Positions 34,590 through 56,100 of a stretch of DNA of 64,000 nucleotides are shown here, piece after piece. How positions within the stretch are numbered: the stretch's first letter is position 1; each line of letters opens with the position of its first letter. Made by a program: the position numbers and the translations under genes. Source of the DNA: Gloeopeniophorella convolvens (lineage: Eukaryota > Basidiomycota > Agaricomycetes > Russulales); the NCBI GenBank assembly GCA_022496205.1, contig WTXD01000003.1:868001-932000 (forward strand). The letters run 5' to 3'. A model generated the notes under the pieces. The model had not been told where the DNA came from. It ran no database searches and saw only the letters and a list, made by a program, of their open reading frames with translations.

Positions 34590-37239
34590 CTAGAACGAGC
34601 TGACGCCCGGCCGGAGGTTCGAGTTGGGCGGCGCGCGCAGCATGAACTCGCTCCCCTGGAACGAACCCGCGTTGCCCAGGTCTTCCCGCCTGCTCCGCGT
34701 GCTTCCCGTGGGCGAGTTCGGCATGCGCATGGACAGACTCGGCGAGCCGGGGACGGGTGTCCTGGGTAGTAACACGGGCTGCACGGGCATGGTGTAGCGG
34801 ATGTCGAGCTCCTCGAGCACCGTCTTGAGGTAACGCATGAACGCCGTGCGGCGCACCCAGCGTCCTCCCCAGTCTTGCCAGTTCGGACGGTCTGAACGTG
34901 CTCTTGTGAGCGATCACACTCAGACCGGGGATGCAGGGCTACTTACGTTCCATGGCGATGGTAAGGTGGATGGCATTTTGGAACTCCATCTTGTCAATGT
35001 TGACGCCCACCGCGTTCCAGTCGCGGTTCTTTTCAGCGACATAAGCTTGCAGTTTAACCTTCAACTGCTCAATAATCTCGAGAGAAGTGTCGTAGCCAAC
35101 AGTGACAGTGGTGCTCTCCCACCTGAGAGAGATGTCAGCAGAAGCACAGAAGACAGAAGAGGAATGCGTACATGGAGTTGCTACGCCGCATATTGTGCAC
35201 AAGCTTGGATCCTGAGAGCAGTGCATTGGGGGCAATGATTTCCTGACCATCAACGCGCTTGAAGGTCGTCGAGAATAAACCAAACTCCTTGACGAACAGG
35301 GGCTATGATGATGATTATCAGGCGCTGCCACATGGTTGATGTGCTCGAGCTTAGCTGACCTGATCATCAATCATGACCAAATCCCCCACGTCGAAGACAT
35401 GGGTTGCAAAGATGAAGATGAGCTTGTCAAGCGTCAGTCAAGTGGCTACAGTGCTTCTCGGCTGCACTCACCGACTCGAAGAGCGTCTGCGCCGAGTGTC
35501 CGAAGATGAACGAGAATCCAAGGATGATCGTTGCGAGGGGCACCAACGATGCCAGCGTGTTGTGGCGATTGAAGATCAACAAGCACACAAAGATGATGCC
35601 AACAAGCGCCACGCAGAGCAAGACAGCGTCTAATTTTGCAACGACAGAGCTGACATCCTGCCAGCTGTCAGCATCTCATTCGCGGGAGGATCCGCAGAGC
35701 GCAACATACCTTCAAGCTTGACGTCAAAGACTTGCGCTCCCTGTATATTCTTTGCACCGCCTCGCGCATCTCTTTCTTAGTGATGTCACCGTTTCCATCC
35801 TTGTCAAAGAGCGCGAATGCTGCGTGCTGTAAGAGATGTTAGATACGAATAGCTGTCTGATGACGGCAACCTACAGCCTCGGCGGTCGTCCTAAAGTAGG
35901 GGTGGAAATCTGAAGTTATACTGGGTGAGTGCGCCAGGAGCCGATATTCTTCCGCGGCATACCTTCGACAACAAGATGCGCCCTGGGGGGATACACGTCG
36001 CTGAGCGCGCTGAACAGCTTGCGCGCGAGCTTCCGTGCAGACACAAGGTCGCCCAGACCCTGCTCGCGATTGAACCTAGAGTCCTTCAGTGCAACCTGGG
36101 CGACGTGGTCCACAATGACTGAAGCCATCGCCTTCTTCCGCCTGCGCTTGCGCTCCGCCGAGCTGGCCTTGTACCCAGGCTGTTGCTCAATCTGCTTCGA
36201 GTCCGTCTTCTCGTGCGTAGGCGACGACGAACTCGATGCGACCGAGTCGTGCGTTTCATTGTGGTCACTCTTGTGGAGGATATCGAGCGATGCGCCTAAC
36301 GAGCTGCCGAACCCGCTCCTGTGGCCCTTCTTGCTGTACGGCGAGCGCTTGGGCGTCGGCGCGGGGTGCGCGTTGGACAGGCGGTCGAGAGCCTTGAGCC
36401 CGAGCCTGTTCTCCGCGAGGCGCTCCGCAAGTGCCTTCTGGTGGAAGTTGATAGCAATCAGGTGGAGGATCGTCTTCTCGACGAGAAGGATGACCGAGGC
36501 CGAGAATAGCGCCTGGCATGCCATATGAGCGGGGTGCGACGCAGATGACCAGTGGAGCGCACGCACCTGCATGACCCGGTTAATCGTGACCCAGTACCGC
36601 CCGGGAGGCTTGTCGATAGCGCGGATGACCGAGAGTGCGATCCACGCCCACGAAGTGTCAAGCGCGAGCTTGATCCACGGAGAGATGGCCATAATGAGCT
36701 GTGTGCAGGCATGAGCGACACCACCCCCGAAATCGGGGGGACGTAATCCGCACCTCGAGCTGAGTTTTGAGCCGCTCCACAGTGTAGCCGAAAAGAACGA
36801 GGATGCCGATGAGCAGGCGTGGAAGGAGGTCCACGACCAGGTAGGTGAGGCACGATGCGGCCCAGATGATGGCGAACCAGAGCGACCATGCGTGTACGTG
36901 CGGGCGCGCGACGCTGTCCTTGAAGCGGAACTCGAAGACGAGGAAGGGTGTGATGAAGATGCCGACGCCAAGGATGCCGACGAGGAGTGTGCGGACGGGC
37001 CGGGCGAGCTTCATGAAGAGCAGCCAGAGGTAGCGCACGCGCTTCGCCTTAGATACTTCCGAGAGGGCGGGGGTGGGGGCGAAGTCCTCGTCCGCATCCC
37101 AGTCAAATTCATCATCTGTGCCAGTCGCGGTGTCCGAGGACGAGTCTATGTCGTGGGAGTGCGGGGAGGGCGTCGCGCCTTGCTTGGGCTCTGGGGCAAA
37201 GTCCTTGCGTTTGGGGCTGCCGAGGGCGATCTCCTCCAT
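34590..37239 (-). CDS. EF-hand mechanosensitive ion channel (MscS family, Msy1/Msy2-like)
   Basis: Predicted membrane channel releasing Ca2+ or other ions on membrane tension; fungal Msy homologues sit in the ER. The N-terminus is acidic and disordered, then three or four hydrophobic helices follow (such as T-L-L-V-G-I-L-G-V-G-I-F-I and L-L-I-G-I-L-V-L-F-G-Y). A long Ser/Lys-rich loop precedes a canonical EF-hand D-K-D-G-N-G-D-I-T-K-K-E near 35790, the Ca2+-binding loop. The MscS core has two helices with V-P-L-A-T-I-I-L-G-F-S-F-I-F-G, then the beta domain with F-D-V-G-D-L-V and V-D-G-Q-E-I-I-A-P-N. A cytosolic Pro/Arg/Ser tail ends at TAG 34590-34592. Start ATG is at 37239. Confidence 0.92.
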
Positions 37240-37588
37240 GGGAGGGCGAGGTGATGGGAAGAGGAAGAAATAGCGAGACCGAAATCATGGAGGCTTTCCT
37301 GTTTCAGGATATAACACCTCGGCACAGGCGCCGCCTGCAGCCGCCTGCTTGTCCTTCCATAAAATACGAGTGCCCCTGACGTCACCCTACGAATCAATGC
37401 CACACACCCGTCGCTAAGCGACCCTGACATGGCTTACGTCCCGACACCGCCACCGCACGACGCTCTCTAGGGCATTACCAATAGCTGATAACAAAAAATA
37501 TGTACATCGCATCTCGTGCGGGGTAACAGTGTTGAGTAGACCGCAACGCAACCGTTGTTCCAAGTTGTTCCCACAAGTCCCGTTTTCT
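37240..37588. other. Intergenic between MscS and ABC transporter genes
   Basis: About 350 bp. It carries the MscS promoter and the 3' flank of the ABC gene. Nothing else was recognised. Confidence 0.4.
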
Positions 37589-43707
<6,119 letters not shown>

Positions 43708-44152
43708 TAACGGGACCGACGACGAGCACGACAGTCCTCAATGCGATGGCGCAAAGTCGGGGTCCCGCCCGTCCGCCTTCCTTAAAAAGTCTCCCTCTCC
43801 GGCTCGCTGACAAAACATCAGTATGACTCATACTTATTCCCGTCGGACATCTCGAGCCTTGCCCTGAGACGCGTCGCGTCTTCCTGTTCCCAGCACGTGC
43901 CTGCTTGGCACCGGACGTCCCGATCCTGTTTCTGTCCGCCAACCGCAGTCACGCGGGATGTGGCGCATCGAGTCACCGGACCCACATGAGACGAAAAGCA
44001 TACCGGGAAATGACCGAGTCAGCATTTAGCCATTACTTTTTGGGCAGCGTAGACGATGTATGTACATAGTAAGGAAAGCAAGCTTGTAGCAGGAGGACGA
44101 GATGTGTCCTTCTACTGTTCTTGCGTGCGCCCCTCCTGCATGCGCTCCTTCG
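43708..44152. other. Intergenic with CACGTG at 43894-43899
   Basis: About 445 bp carrying the ABC promoter and the 3' flank of the uL23m gene. One CACGTG E-box lies about 190 bp before the ABC start. Confidence 0.4.
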
Positions 44153-45052
44153 TCACCTGGATAACTGCTCCCGCAGCGCGCGCTGCTCCGCAATCTTCCT
44201 CAGTATCGTCCCGCGCTTCGTCGTCAGCTCCCCGCGCCACACCCAGCCTGGCGAGTTCTGCTTCGTGAACCGCAGCAACTGCTCCTTCATCAGGTCCTTC
44301 CCCATCTCCCGCTGATACAGCTCGTCCAACCGCCCGCGCGCGCCTCCCGCTCCGCCGCGACATGTCCGCCTCCGCCTGCGGTAGTAGAACGGCTCGACCA
44401 GCCCGACGACCGCACGCTTGTACGTGCGATGCGGCGCGCCCCGCACCCACGCCGCGTTCCACGCCCGCCGCACCGGCGCAAAGTAGTTGTCCGTTCGAAT
44501 GTACGTCGTCTGCACGCCGTACACCGCTGCCAGGTACGCCCGTACGTCCGTCTTGGTCACCGACTGCGGCACGCGGAACGTCGCCTCGTACGGGTTGTAC
44601 GGCGCGCCGGACGGCGTGTGGTTTGGCACTAGGCGGAAGAGCAGGTTCGGCAGGTAGACCTTCTCGCCCACGACGCGTGTCTCCACCGCGCCGGACGGTG
44701 TCGCGACCCCGCGCGTGCCGCGCACGCGCGAGCGGCGCTCGTTGAGCTTCGCGAGCCACTCGCCCTCGGTCGGCTCGGTCCCGTCGGGGCGGATGAGTTC
44801 TCCTTTGGCCAGCGCGCGCTGATACCGCGCAAACTCGGTCTGGGTGAGCCCGTTGGGGAGTGCGTCGTTCTCGCCGGGGGGTGTGGGGGGTTTTTGGGCG
44901 CGGCGTAGGCGGACGGCGCGCGGGGTAGAGGCGGTCCTGGCTGCCTTGGCAGCGTCCGGGAGGGTAGAGTAGCAGCGCTTGAGCAGGGCGTTCATGCTGG
45001 TCACCGCTGCTGGTTTGGCAAGTCGTGTCGTGCGCGGAAGACTTGCCAGCAT
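44153..45052 (-). CDS. Mitochondrial large-subunit ribosomal protein uL23m (MRP20 type)
   Basis: Mitochondrial ribosomal protein near the exit tunnel. One long exon. Two in-frame starts are possible: 45052, or 44995 (M-N-A-L-L-K-R-C-Y-S), which looks more like a presequence. Conserved blocks are V-Y-L-P-N-L-L-F-R-L-V-P-N, N-P-Y-E-A-T-F-R-V-P, T-K-T-D-V-R-A-Y-L-A-A-V-Y-G-V and Y-K-R-A-V-V-G-L-V-E-P-F-Y-Y. Directly after that last block, about 16 residues turn into an unlikely Arg/Gly run, while family-like sequence (P-Q-A-E-A-D-M-S, then A-A-E-R-E-A-R-A-G) can be read in the two other frames. The frame returns at R-L-D-E-L-Y-Q-R-E-M. Three single-base deletions near 44335-44380 would explain this. 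Stop TGA is at 44153-44155. Confidence 0.85.
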   Translation of the reverse strand: MLASLPRTTRLAKPAAVTSMNALLKRCYSTLPDAAKAARTASTPRAVRLRRAQKPPTPPGENDALPNGLTQTEFARYQRALAKGELIRPDGTEPTEGEWLAKLNERRSRVRGTRGVATPSGAVETRVVGEKVYLPNLLFRLVPNHTPSGAPYNPYEATFRVPQSVTKTDVRAYLAAVYGVQTTYIRTDNYFAPVRRAWNAAWVRGAPHRTYKRAVVGLVEPFYYRRRRRTCRGGAGGARGRLDELYQREMGKDLMKEQLLRFTKQNSPGWVWRGELTTKRGTILRKIAEQRALREQLSR

Positions 45053-46539
45053 TCCCGATGTTTGTGCTTGTTTGTTGCACGGCGCGTTCGCCTAGGTTCA
45101 ACGTCACGGCGTTCAGGTTCGCCTCAGCCTGCGAATCGAAACCTTGATCATGACCGAGTGTACAGTGAGAGCACTAGGGCTCTGGCTCTTCCACTCTCAG
45201 AGCAACGATGAACACTCCGAGTCCCCGTGGATGCCGCACGCCGGGCGCCTCCCTGGTCCTCAATGCACTTGTACCTCCATCTCTCTCCCAGCATCCGAAG
45301 ATTTCGCTAGTGGGTTATCTCACCCTTTTTTTTCTCCTCTCTGGCCGTCTCCAGCCACCCTGGACACGGGAGAGCATCGCGGACGCTGGTGCCAACTTGA
45401 CACACGCAGTCCGCTACTGACGTTTCCACAGTCCCAGAGAACTGCAGCCTTCATGTGGTAGGCCCGACTCCTGTGTATGAACGCAGACCCAGCTGTGGTC
45501 TCCTACTGTAGCTATGATCAAGTACCTGGGACAAATGAGGACTGCACACTCCCGTGGTAAGCCGCAATCCGCACAATATCCTCCACCCGGAGCAAACGTG
45601 TTGACCAGTATCTTAACTTCAAGGCGGGTGAGCTACTATTCATCCGTCAATTCTGTTATGTCGAAGGTTGGCGTCTCGACGGAATCTCGGGAAAATTCTC
45701 GTTCACCTCGCTGCATACAATCGAATGTACACACTCCTAGGCGTGTTGTCCAGGGTGCAGTGCATTTGTCAACACCCTCATCGCGGACGGTGCGTTTGGT
45801 GGTTCGGAGGGCATACGCTCGAAGGACAATCTTCTGAAAGCACAGGTGAAACCCGAAGGCAGTTCTACAACAGCGCCGTTGCAAGAGCAAAGGTAGGTTC
45901 CGACGGCTTCTCACAGTTGACCAGATTGCGTCAGATTCTGTGTCAGTCGGGGTCGTTTTTCGCAGATTTGGCCATGGAAGAACCATATGAGCTACGGCGG
46001 TGCATCTAGTACGGGGAGGACTCGTGTCGTACCCACCCTGGCATCTTTTTCCCGATGTCTTCATTGTGTTTGAAGAGCTCCACGCGTTGACGGAGACTGT
46101 TCCTTTCCGTGATAGGCCCTAAGTCGCGAACTTTACTGAGCTCCAACATGCACTTCTCTTGCTTCGACATGCATCCGTCTACGCATTCTTCGTCTCTGAT
46201 GCGGGTAAAACATCATCATCAGCTTCTTTTCACCCCAGACCGCTGACATCGGGTAGAACTATAAAATTTTCCTTGGAGGCGCTGTCTTGCTCATACTATA
46301 GGTTGATCGCCCCGGCTCACGACTGATGATCTCAGCTGAACTAAGAAATTCAACACTACTGCGCAGGACGTTTTACATATCCTCTGGGATCACCTCATCA
46401 ACGTATTATAGCTATAGATACCTCCGAAAATATATACGCCCGTCTCAGGCCTCGCAAGCAAGGCAACGGGCGTCCCAGCATCGAATCTACTATACATGTA
46501 TACTCGTACAGGCAACGCTCACACAAACCAGCGGCAGCG
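45053..46539. other. Large gene-free interval, 1.5 kb
   Basis: It lies upstream of the uL23m gene and downstream of SPC25. Open frames on both strands are short and unlike any family. Toward 46400-46500 the sequence is AT-rich, suggesting the SPC25 terminator. No transposon or RNA gene was recognised. Confidence 0.5.
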
Positions 46540-47445
46540 TTACGCAAACAGCTCCGCAAACGCCTGGCGCATCTGCTTGATGAACGTAAACACGTCACGC
46601 GACTCGTTCAGCTGGTCCAGCAGTATCGGCAGCGTCGGCAGCAGCGGCGTCGACGTGAGCACTGCGACCGACCAACATCAGTTGTCCGTTCGCCCCGCGG
46701 CGGACCATGCGCACCTCTGTACGACTGCAACGAGACGTCGAGCACGAAGCTCGCGTCCTGCTTCGAGCCGTCTCCCTCGCCCACCTTGATGGAGAAGCGG
46801 ATGAGCAGCTGGTCCGGGCCGACGCCCTCGATGACGCAGCCCAGCGCGCGCTCGCATGCGCGCGCCTCGGCAGCCAGCGGCGCCATATGCTGTTCCAGCG
46901 TCAGGCGCTCGCGTTCGCGCTCTGCGTGACTGTATGTAAGCGCAAGGGCACGAAGGAGCACGCGCCGGGGGACACCCACCGCGGCGGAGACTGCCCACGC
47001 GCGCACGGTACTGCTCGATCTCGGCGTCCAGCGCAGCGAGCGCCTCTTTCTGGGCGACGACCTGCCGGCGCAGGGCGGAGACGGACGACTCGGCCTCCTT
47101 GGTCTCCTCGCGCTCGCGTTCGAGCACTACGCACGGCGGCTCAGCCAGCAGGCACACGGTGACGCCCGCGGGATACACACCTCCGATGAGCTCAATCTCC
47201 CTGAGCTTGCATTGATTCGTCTCCTTCTCTATGCTCTGCGCACGCTCTGCGAGCTTCTTCCTGTCCGCAGCGTGCGCCTCGCGGCGCTGGGTAATCTCGG
47301 CGACGGCGCGGTTGTTGAAGTCCGTGATGGCCTTGGAGAAGTTCTTGGTGGAGGCATCATACGTTGAGAGGTGGAGGTCTATTGAGGGATTCTGCGAGTC
47401 GAGGATGGCAGCGAGGTTGAGGAACTGGCCGGGACGGGGGGCCAT
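46540..47445 (-). CDS. SPC25: Kinetochore protein SPC25
   Basis: Subunit of the NDC80 kinetochore complex; its globular end, with Spc24, binds the inner kinetochore. The start at 47445 gives M-A-P-R-P-G-Q-F-L-N-L-A-A-I-L and then a helical N-terminus with Y-D-A-S-T-K-N-F-S-K-A-I. A long coiled coil with R-E-R-E-E-T-K-E-A-E and Q-K-E-A-L-A-A-L-D-A-E-I-E-Q-Y follows, interrupted by short introns. The globular C-terminal domain reads L-L-I-R-F-S-I-K-V-G-E-G-D, A-S-F-V-L-D-V-S and, in the last exon, R-D-V-F-T-F-I-K-Q-M-R-Q-A-F, the usual Spc25 ending. Stop TAA is at 46540-46542. It lies head to head with RCD1. Confidence 0.9.
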
Positions 47446-47655
47446 GGCGGGGGCGGCAGACGCGGTTGAACGGCAGCCGGATTGGGCGCGCGAGACGCGA
47501 TGTGCGGGGGGGCCACGTGATGGCCCTTAGGTCCCTGATTACGTGATGTGCAGTGGGTGCGTCAGCGCAGCGCTTGGCAGAGCAGAGCAGAGCGAGACTC
47601 AGCGAGAGCGTCGAGTGCAGCGAGCGAAGACATCCGCGAGTCGACCGGACCCGCG
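47446..47655. promoter_or_regulatory. Divergent promoter, SPC25 and RCD1, with CACGTG at 47514-47519
   Basis: About 210 bp between start codons. It contains GGCCACGTGATGGCC, a near-palindromic E-box, and a second TACGTGAT about 20 bp on. Control of both genes by one factor is possible but inferred. Confidence 0.45.
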
Positions 47656-48849
47656 ATGGAGCACCAGCTCGGCTACAACGCCTACCACTCCCAGCGCGCC
47701 CTCTACTCCGACACTCCCAGTAACCTCGCCGCCACCCTCGCCCATCCCACCCCGCACCCTCCCGTGCCCCACTTTATCAACGACGCGCACCAACTCCAGC
47801 ATGGCATCAGCCCCGGCCTCCCCGTCCCCACGGATGAGAGCAACATCTATGCCCTTGTCGTCGACCTTATGGACCCCGACGCCCGCGAGGCCGCCCTCCT
47901 CGAGCTCTCCAAGAAGCGCGAGCAGTACGACGACCTCGCCCTCGTCCTCTGGCACGCCTTCGGTGCGCCACACCCGCCTTGCCTCCCCGGTCCCCCACTC
48001 ACACCCTTGCTCACAGGTATCATGCCCGCCCTCCTGCAGGAGATAGTCTCCGTCTACCCGATGCTCTCCCCGCCCAACCTCACCGCACACGTATCCAATC
48101 GTGTCTGCAACGCCCTCGCCCTCCTCCAGTGCGTCGCCTCACACTCTGAGACACGGCAGCTCTTCTTGAACGGTGCGTCCGGTCCTCCCGCCTGCCCGCA
48201 CCGCGTCTGACAGACCGGGCTGCGCAGCGCATATACCCTTGTTTCTCTACCCGTTCTTGAACACGACATCTAAAACCCGCCCGTTTGAGTACCTGCGCCT
48301 CACCTCGCTTGGCGTCATCGGCGCCCTCGTCAAGGTGCGCCGTCCACGTTCGTGCCCCACCAACACTAACCCCCCGCCAGCAAAACGACAACAACACGGT
48401 GATCCACTTCCTCCTCTCGACCGAGATCATCCCGCTCTGTCTGCGCATCATGGAGACCGGCTCGGAGCTCTCCAAGACCGTTGCGATCTTCATCGTGCAG
48501 AAAATCCTGCTCGACGAGACGGGGCTCACCTACATCTGCCACACCTACGAGCGCTTCTTCGCCGTCGGCACCGTGCTGAGCAACATGGTGAACCAGCTCG
48601 TCGAAACGCAGGCCGTGCGCCTGCTCAAGCACGTCGTGCGCTGCTACCTCCGCCTCAGCGACAACCCGCGCGCGCGCGAGGCGCTCCGCGCGTGCCTCCC
48701 CGAGCCACTGCGCGACAACACCTTCGCCACGTTGCTCCAGGTGCGTCCCGCTCCTCCCCAGGGCCCGCGCGCCGCTCATGTGAGCACAGGGCGACATGGT
48801 CACAAAACGCTGTCTCACGACGCTCCTCAACAATCTCAATGACCAATGA
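47656..48849 (+). CDS. CCR4-NOT subunit RCD1/CNOT9 (Caf40)
   Basis: Armadillo-repeat subunit of the CCR4-NOT deadenylase complex, recruiting RNA-binding repressors. The N-terminus is Pro/His/Ser-rich. The conserved core starts [10 protein letters not shown] and continues [33 protein letters not shown], then [26 protein letters not shown] and D-E-T-G-L-T-Y-I-C. Four short introns are bridged in phase, each rejoining conserved sequence. The last exon encodes [12 protein letters not shown], stop TGA at 48847-48849. All expected core blocks are present. Confidence 0.95.
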
Positions 48850-49164
48850 TCACCGAGAAATGTATCACCTGCCTATCGTCGCTGTCGCACGCACCTAGCA
48901 CTGTACTCACTACCATACATACCACCGGCGCGGCCCTCCGCCGCCTTTTCACCTTGCCTCGTCTTCTGTGTGCGCATATTCTCCCTTGGAGCCTGTCTGC
49001 CTGTCTGTCTGCCTGCATATATATGCCATCTGGGGACGCTGTGTTAAATTACACCTTCCTATGTACCCAACGGAATAGCACGACTGAACCAGCAAAAACG
49101 AACGAACGAACAAGCCGCCTAATAAAGAGCATGTACTCTACATAACCGGGACCCGACGCCCTGC
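48850..49164. other. Convergent 3' region
   Basis: About 315 bp between the stops of RCD1 and the zinc transporter. Contains a short tetranucleotide-type run (CTGT/CTGC repeats near 48990-49015) and an AT-rich stretch around 49040, likely terminator sequence. Confidence 0.5.
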
Positions 49165-52530
<3,366 letters not shown>

Positions 52531-53198
52531 GGTGATGTATCATAGACAGGTTGGAGGGACAACGCGGTGAAGTGTGGAGGAGGACCAAGGCGCCAGAGCC
52601 TCAGGCTAATTGAAACTGCAATGGTTCTGTAAAGCGCGACGATCTCCAGAGGACCTCTTGTGCTGCTTACGTCAGATATGTTCTAGTGACAATCACTTGT
52701 TTTACTTTGACTCTTCAAACTGCTTGGAGTGTACTTCCCCTTGGACCAATAACGCAAAGCTGAGCGCTGGCATTGGACGCATGCAGGTTCTCAGAACGCC
52801 ATATCTGCAGCATACTAACAGACGGTTCGAAATCAGATTTCGGCGATCATCCGTGCCATCGCGCACGCAATGCATTCAATCGCACGCACAACTGAAGATT
52901 GTACTACATACAGATAGCGACTGGACAAGGTATATGGGGGAATATGTACAACGAACAGGATAACTGACACGCCCAATAAAGACGAACAACTCGCTACAGA
53001 GTCCCAGCTATTTCCCGACAAAGGGCTACAACAAGATTGCAGACAGACGATTTCGACTACTTTCGACAGCGATGGACACAACAGGTGACAGGAGAATAGC
53101 TTTTACAAATATAGTCCGCGGAAAGTTCTATGCCGCAGACACACAAGAACGAAACTCGGGAGAAACAGGTTTACACTGAGGTTTGAAAGCAGCTGTAC
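52531..53198. other. Intergenic
   Basis: About 670 bp carrying the zinc transporter promoter and the 3' flank of the transcription factor gene. No other feature was recognised. Confidence 0.4.
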
Positions 53199-56100
53199 CT
53201 AGACGTGGTTGAATTGAGCGACGAGCTCGTTCCAGGCCATGTCTGGATCTGAGCCCGGGCTGTAATCCTGAACTTGCATTGGTCCAGCGCCAGGCTGTTG
53301 GGTTGGGATAGACAGAGGTTGAACCGGTCCAGCGAGGTATGACTCTGCGCGCAGCGAGGCAGCATAGTCAAAGCCCATGGAGCCAGGAGACATTGGCGCG
53401 TAGCCAGTCGATGACCCTGCTTGCGTGCCGTTGTTATATGCATACTGTGCTGCTTGCTGGTGCTGCCAGTAAGCCGTATAGTCGTAACCTTTTTGGGGCG
53501 TGGATTGGTACTGATGGTCGACGTGCATTTGGTTGTGAGCCGTGGCGGCCTGAGGTTGGCTATGCGAATGGGCATGGTGAGGTTGTGTTACCGTTTGAAT
53601 TGGTTGAGGTTGGTATTCGTATGACTGCCACGCAACCTGTTGCTGACTGGCAGCCTGCACTGGAATCGTGGCGGCAGGAAGTGCCTGACTCAGGGGAGGC
53701 GTAGAGAGGTGTGAAGCGTAGGTTGGGCCAGGGCGGACGTTTGAGATAATCGGAGAACTGCGTGGGCTAGCGGAAGTGGTGGTGGGGGAAGATGCGGATG
53801 AAGACGAAGCCTTCCTGGGGACGAGGCGTGTTTTTCCGCCCAAGGTTGCCAATTCCTCGTCTTCTTTCTTCACGTCGCCCTCATATTCTGGTGTCATCCT
53901 AGGAGATTGAGATGCTTTGCTAGTCTGATGTTCGGTCATGGAGTTGATCGCACGCTCCCTTTGTTTTCTAAGGACGGGCTGAGGTGTGGTCTTTCAGCTA
54001 TCTGCTATCAACTGTGACCATATATTAGGACATACCAGAACTTTGATCGCTCCGGCATTCTGCGATACCTCCTCGAAAAGGCGAAGCGCAGAGTCAAGAT
54101 GCGAAAGCGCAGAGCGGGCCAATGCCATGCTCGGACATTTGATGGGTATAGACCCTAATACTATCTGGGGTGCCACGTCAGGCTAGATCTGGGGGATGAT
54201 GGGGAGCCCTTACTGCGCACGAGAATACATGGGTGAACAAAAACCACATGCGCTCCGTGAGAGCAGGCTGTTGGGAGAACAAGCTCTTGATCAACCCCAC
54301 GAAAGAGCACGCGCTGTTGTATACCGCCAAGACGGAAGGCGCATATTTGCTGCCAAGGGGATCCTCAGGGCTGTCTTCGATAGCACGTGCGAAAAAGCCG
54401 CGGTGCATGTAGAACAGCGCTGCGGGGACAGGTGTAAGTCGTGCCTTAGATTCAAAGGAGTGACTTACTGATCTCTCGGATCGCGTAGCCGATATATCGT
54501 TGGAGCGTCAGTTCAACTGGAGCTACCTCCGTCTCCGTCATTGGACCACCGAAACCCGGAACTTGCAGCGAGGGCGGAGTATAAAATTCCCGCACCTTGC
54601 GATCGAGTTGCTGCAGGACTTTGTAATTCGGGGTGCGGGCACCAAATACTTGATCGTGAACGACGCTCAAGCATTGCGAGGAAAATCGATACTTCCAAAG
54701 TTGGACTCCAGAAGGGCGCATTGTCAGCACGCACTCGGTTCATATGGGTGACGGGGATCTCACAGCTCATCTCGCCATCTTCGTCTCTAGTTGGATCCTG
54801 GGGTAATTGTGTGTCGATGTGGAGCACCGAAAACGAGGGAGGCCGGCCATAAGTAAGACTCTGTTCAAGAAGTTACCAGGGTATGTAGAAGCCAAAGTGG
54901 TTCTGCAGAGAGTGTCATACCTGCCACGAGTCGTAAACATATATCTCCCAGAAAAGTGACCGACGCCGGAATGTCTCCTCCGGACCCAGCCCCCACCTGC
55001 CACTGTCCCGGTCTGCAAAACGCAGTTAGCCACAGCTCGGGTGTGAGAATCGTACGGATAAACATACGAAGCCCGCACTAAATAGTCCCAGTTAGCCACA
55101 AAGATATAGAGAGTGCGGCAAGGGCGGGTGCTTACGCTGTGTGCCAATTTCACAACCAAGCCCATAAGCGCCCACCGGGGACCATCGATATCGGCGAGAA
55201 ACATATAATGCGACATAAGAAGCTAAACGGAAAATCAGGGTGAAGTAAGATTCGTGCGAGCAAGATCACATGCCAAGGCCTGAATGGCTGGGATGGATTG
55301 CTCCTCAAATATAGAGTCTACGGACAAGGCTGCGCGCCCCAGCTGGAAATAATGCGTTGCATCATCCGAATGGGAGGGCGCGTCCAGGTCAAGCAACGCC
55401 CCAATGGCGAGCATCATATAAACTACCGCAATCCTGTGGGATTGAATTCGATCGTGATCGGCACTCGCGTCGGAGGGTCCAAAGACGCGGCCATAAATGG
55501 AGCTGTAGAAGTCCTTTTGGTCGATCGGTGTGTACCTGTGGTGATTGTGAGATGGGTATCGGGGCGCAAGGGGATGTATTGATGGTCTTACATCCAGGAT
55601 GCATGACGCCAGTATATGTCAATTTGCCTCTGAACTGTATTCAAGTCCGGCAAGCTGCTCATGAGCAGCGCGCGGACTTCTTCGGCGCTCCCAGCAATGT
55701 TCGAGGCGAATGGGAACGCATGGCTCCTCCATGCCAGGGTGTTGGTCATCGCCAGGTCAGCAGAGACCGGAGAAAGGGCGTCGTCATCTTCTTCGCTGTC
55801 GTTCTCGTTCTGGGACCAATGCGGTAAGCCAGTATGTTAGTCCGACGAGGACGGTGTCTGACCTTCAAGAGATACTTCAAAGAAGCATATAGTTACCGAA
55901 GCCATCCCCACAAGCTACAAACAAGCACTCACATATGAATTGGCGAATGGCCCGTAGAATGACGCACGCCCCGTGCCGGTCAGTGACCTAAAAGAGCGAG
56001 GATGTAGATGATGGAGAGCTTAATCGTGGTTCGTACTCACAGAGATCCCCCGTCGTCGATCACCTCTGAGGTTTCGGCCTCGGGCGGCGATGGTACCTCA

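Noticed and set aside
45144..46064. Open frames in the interval before SPC25
   Set aside because: Short, mutually overlapping and without family features.
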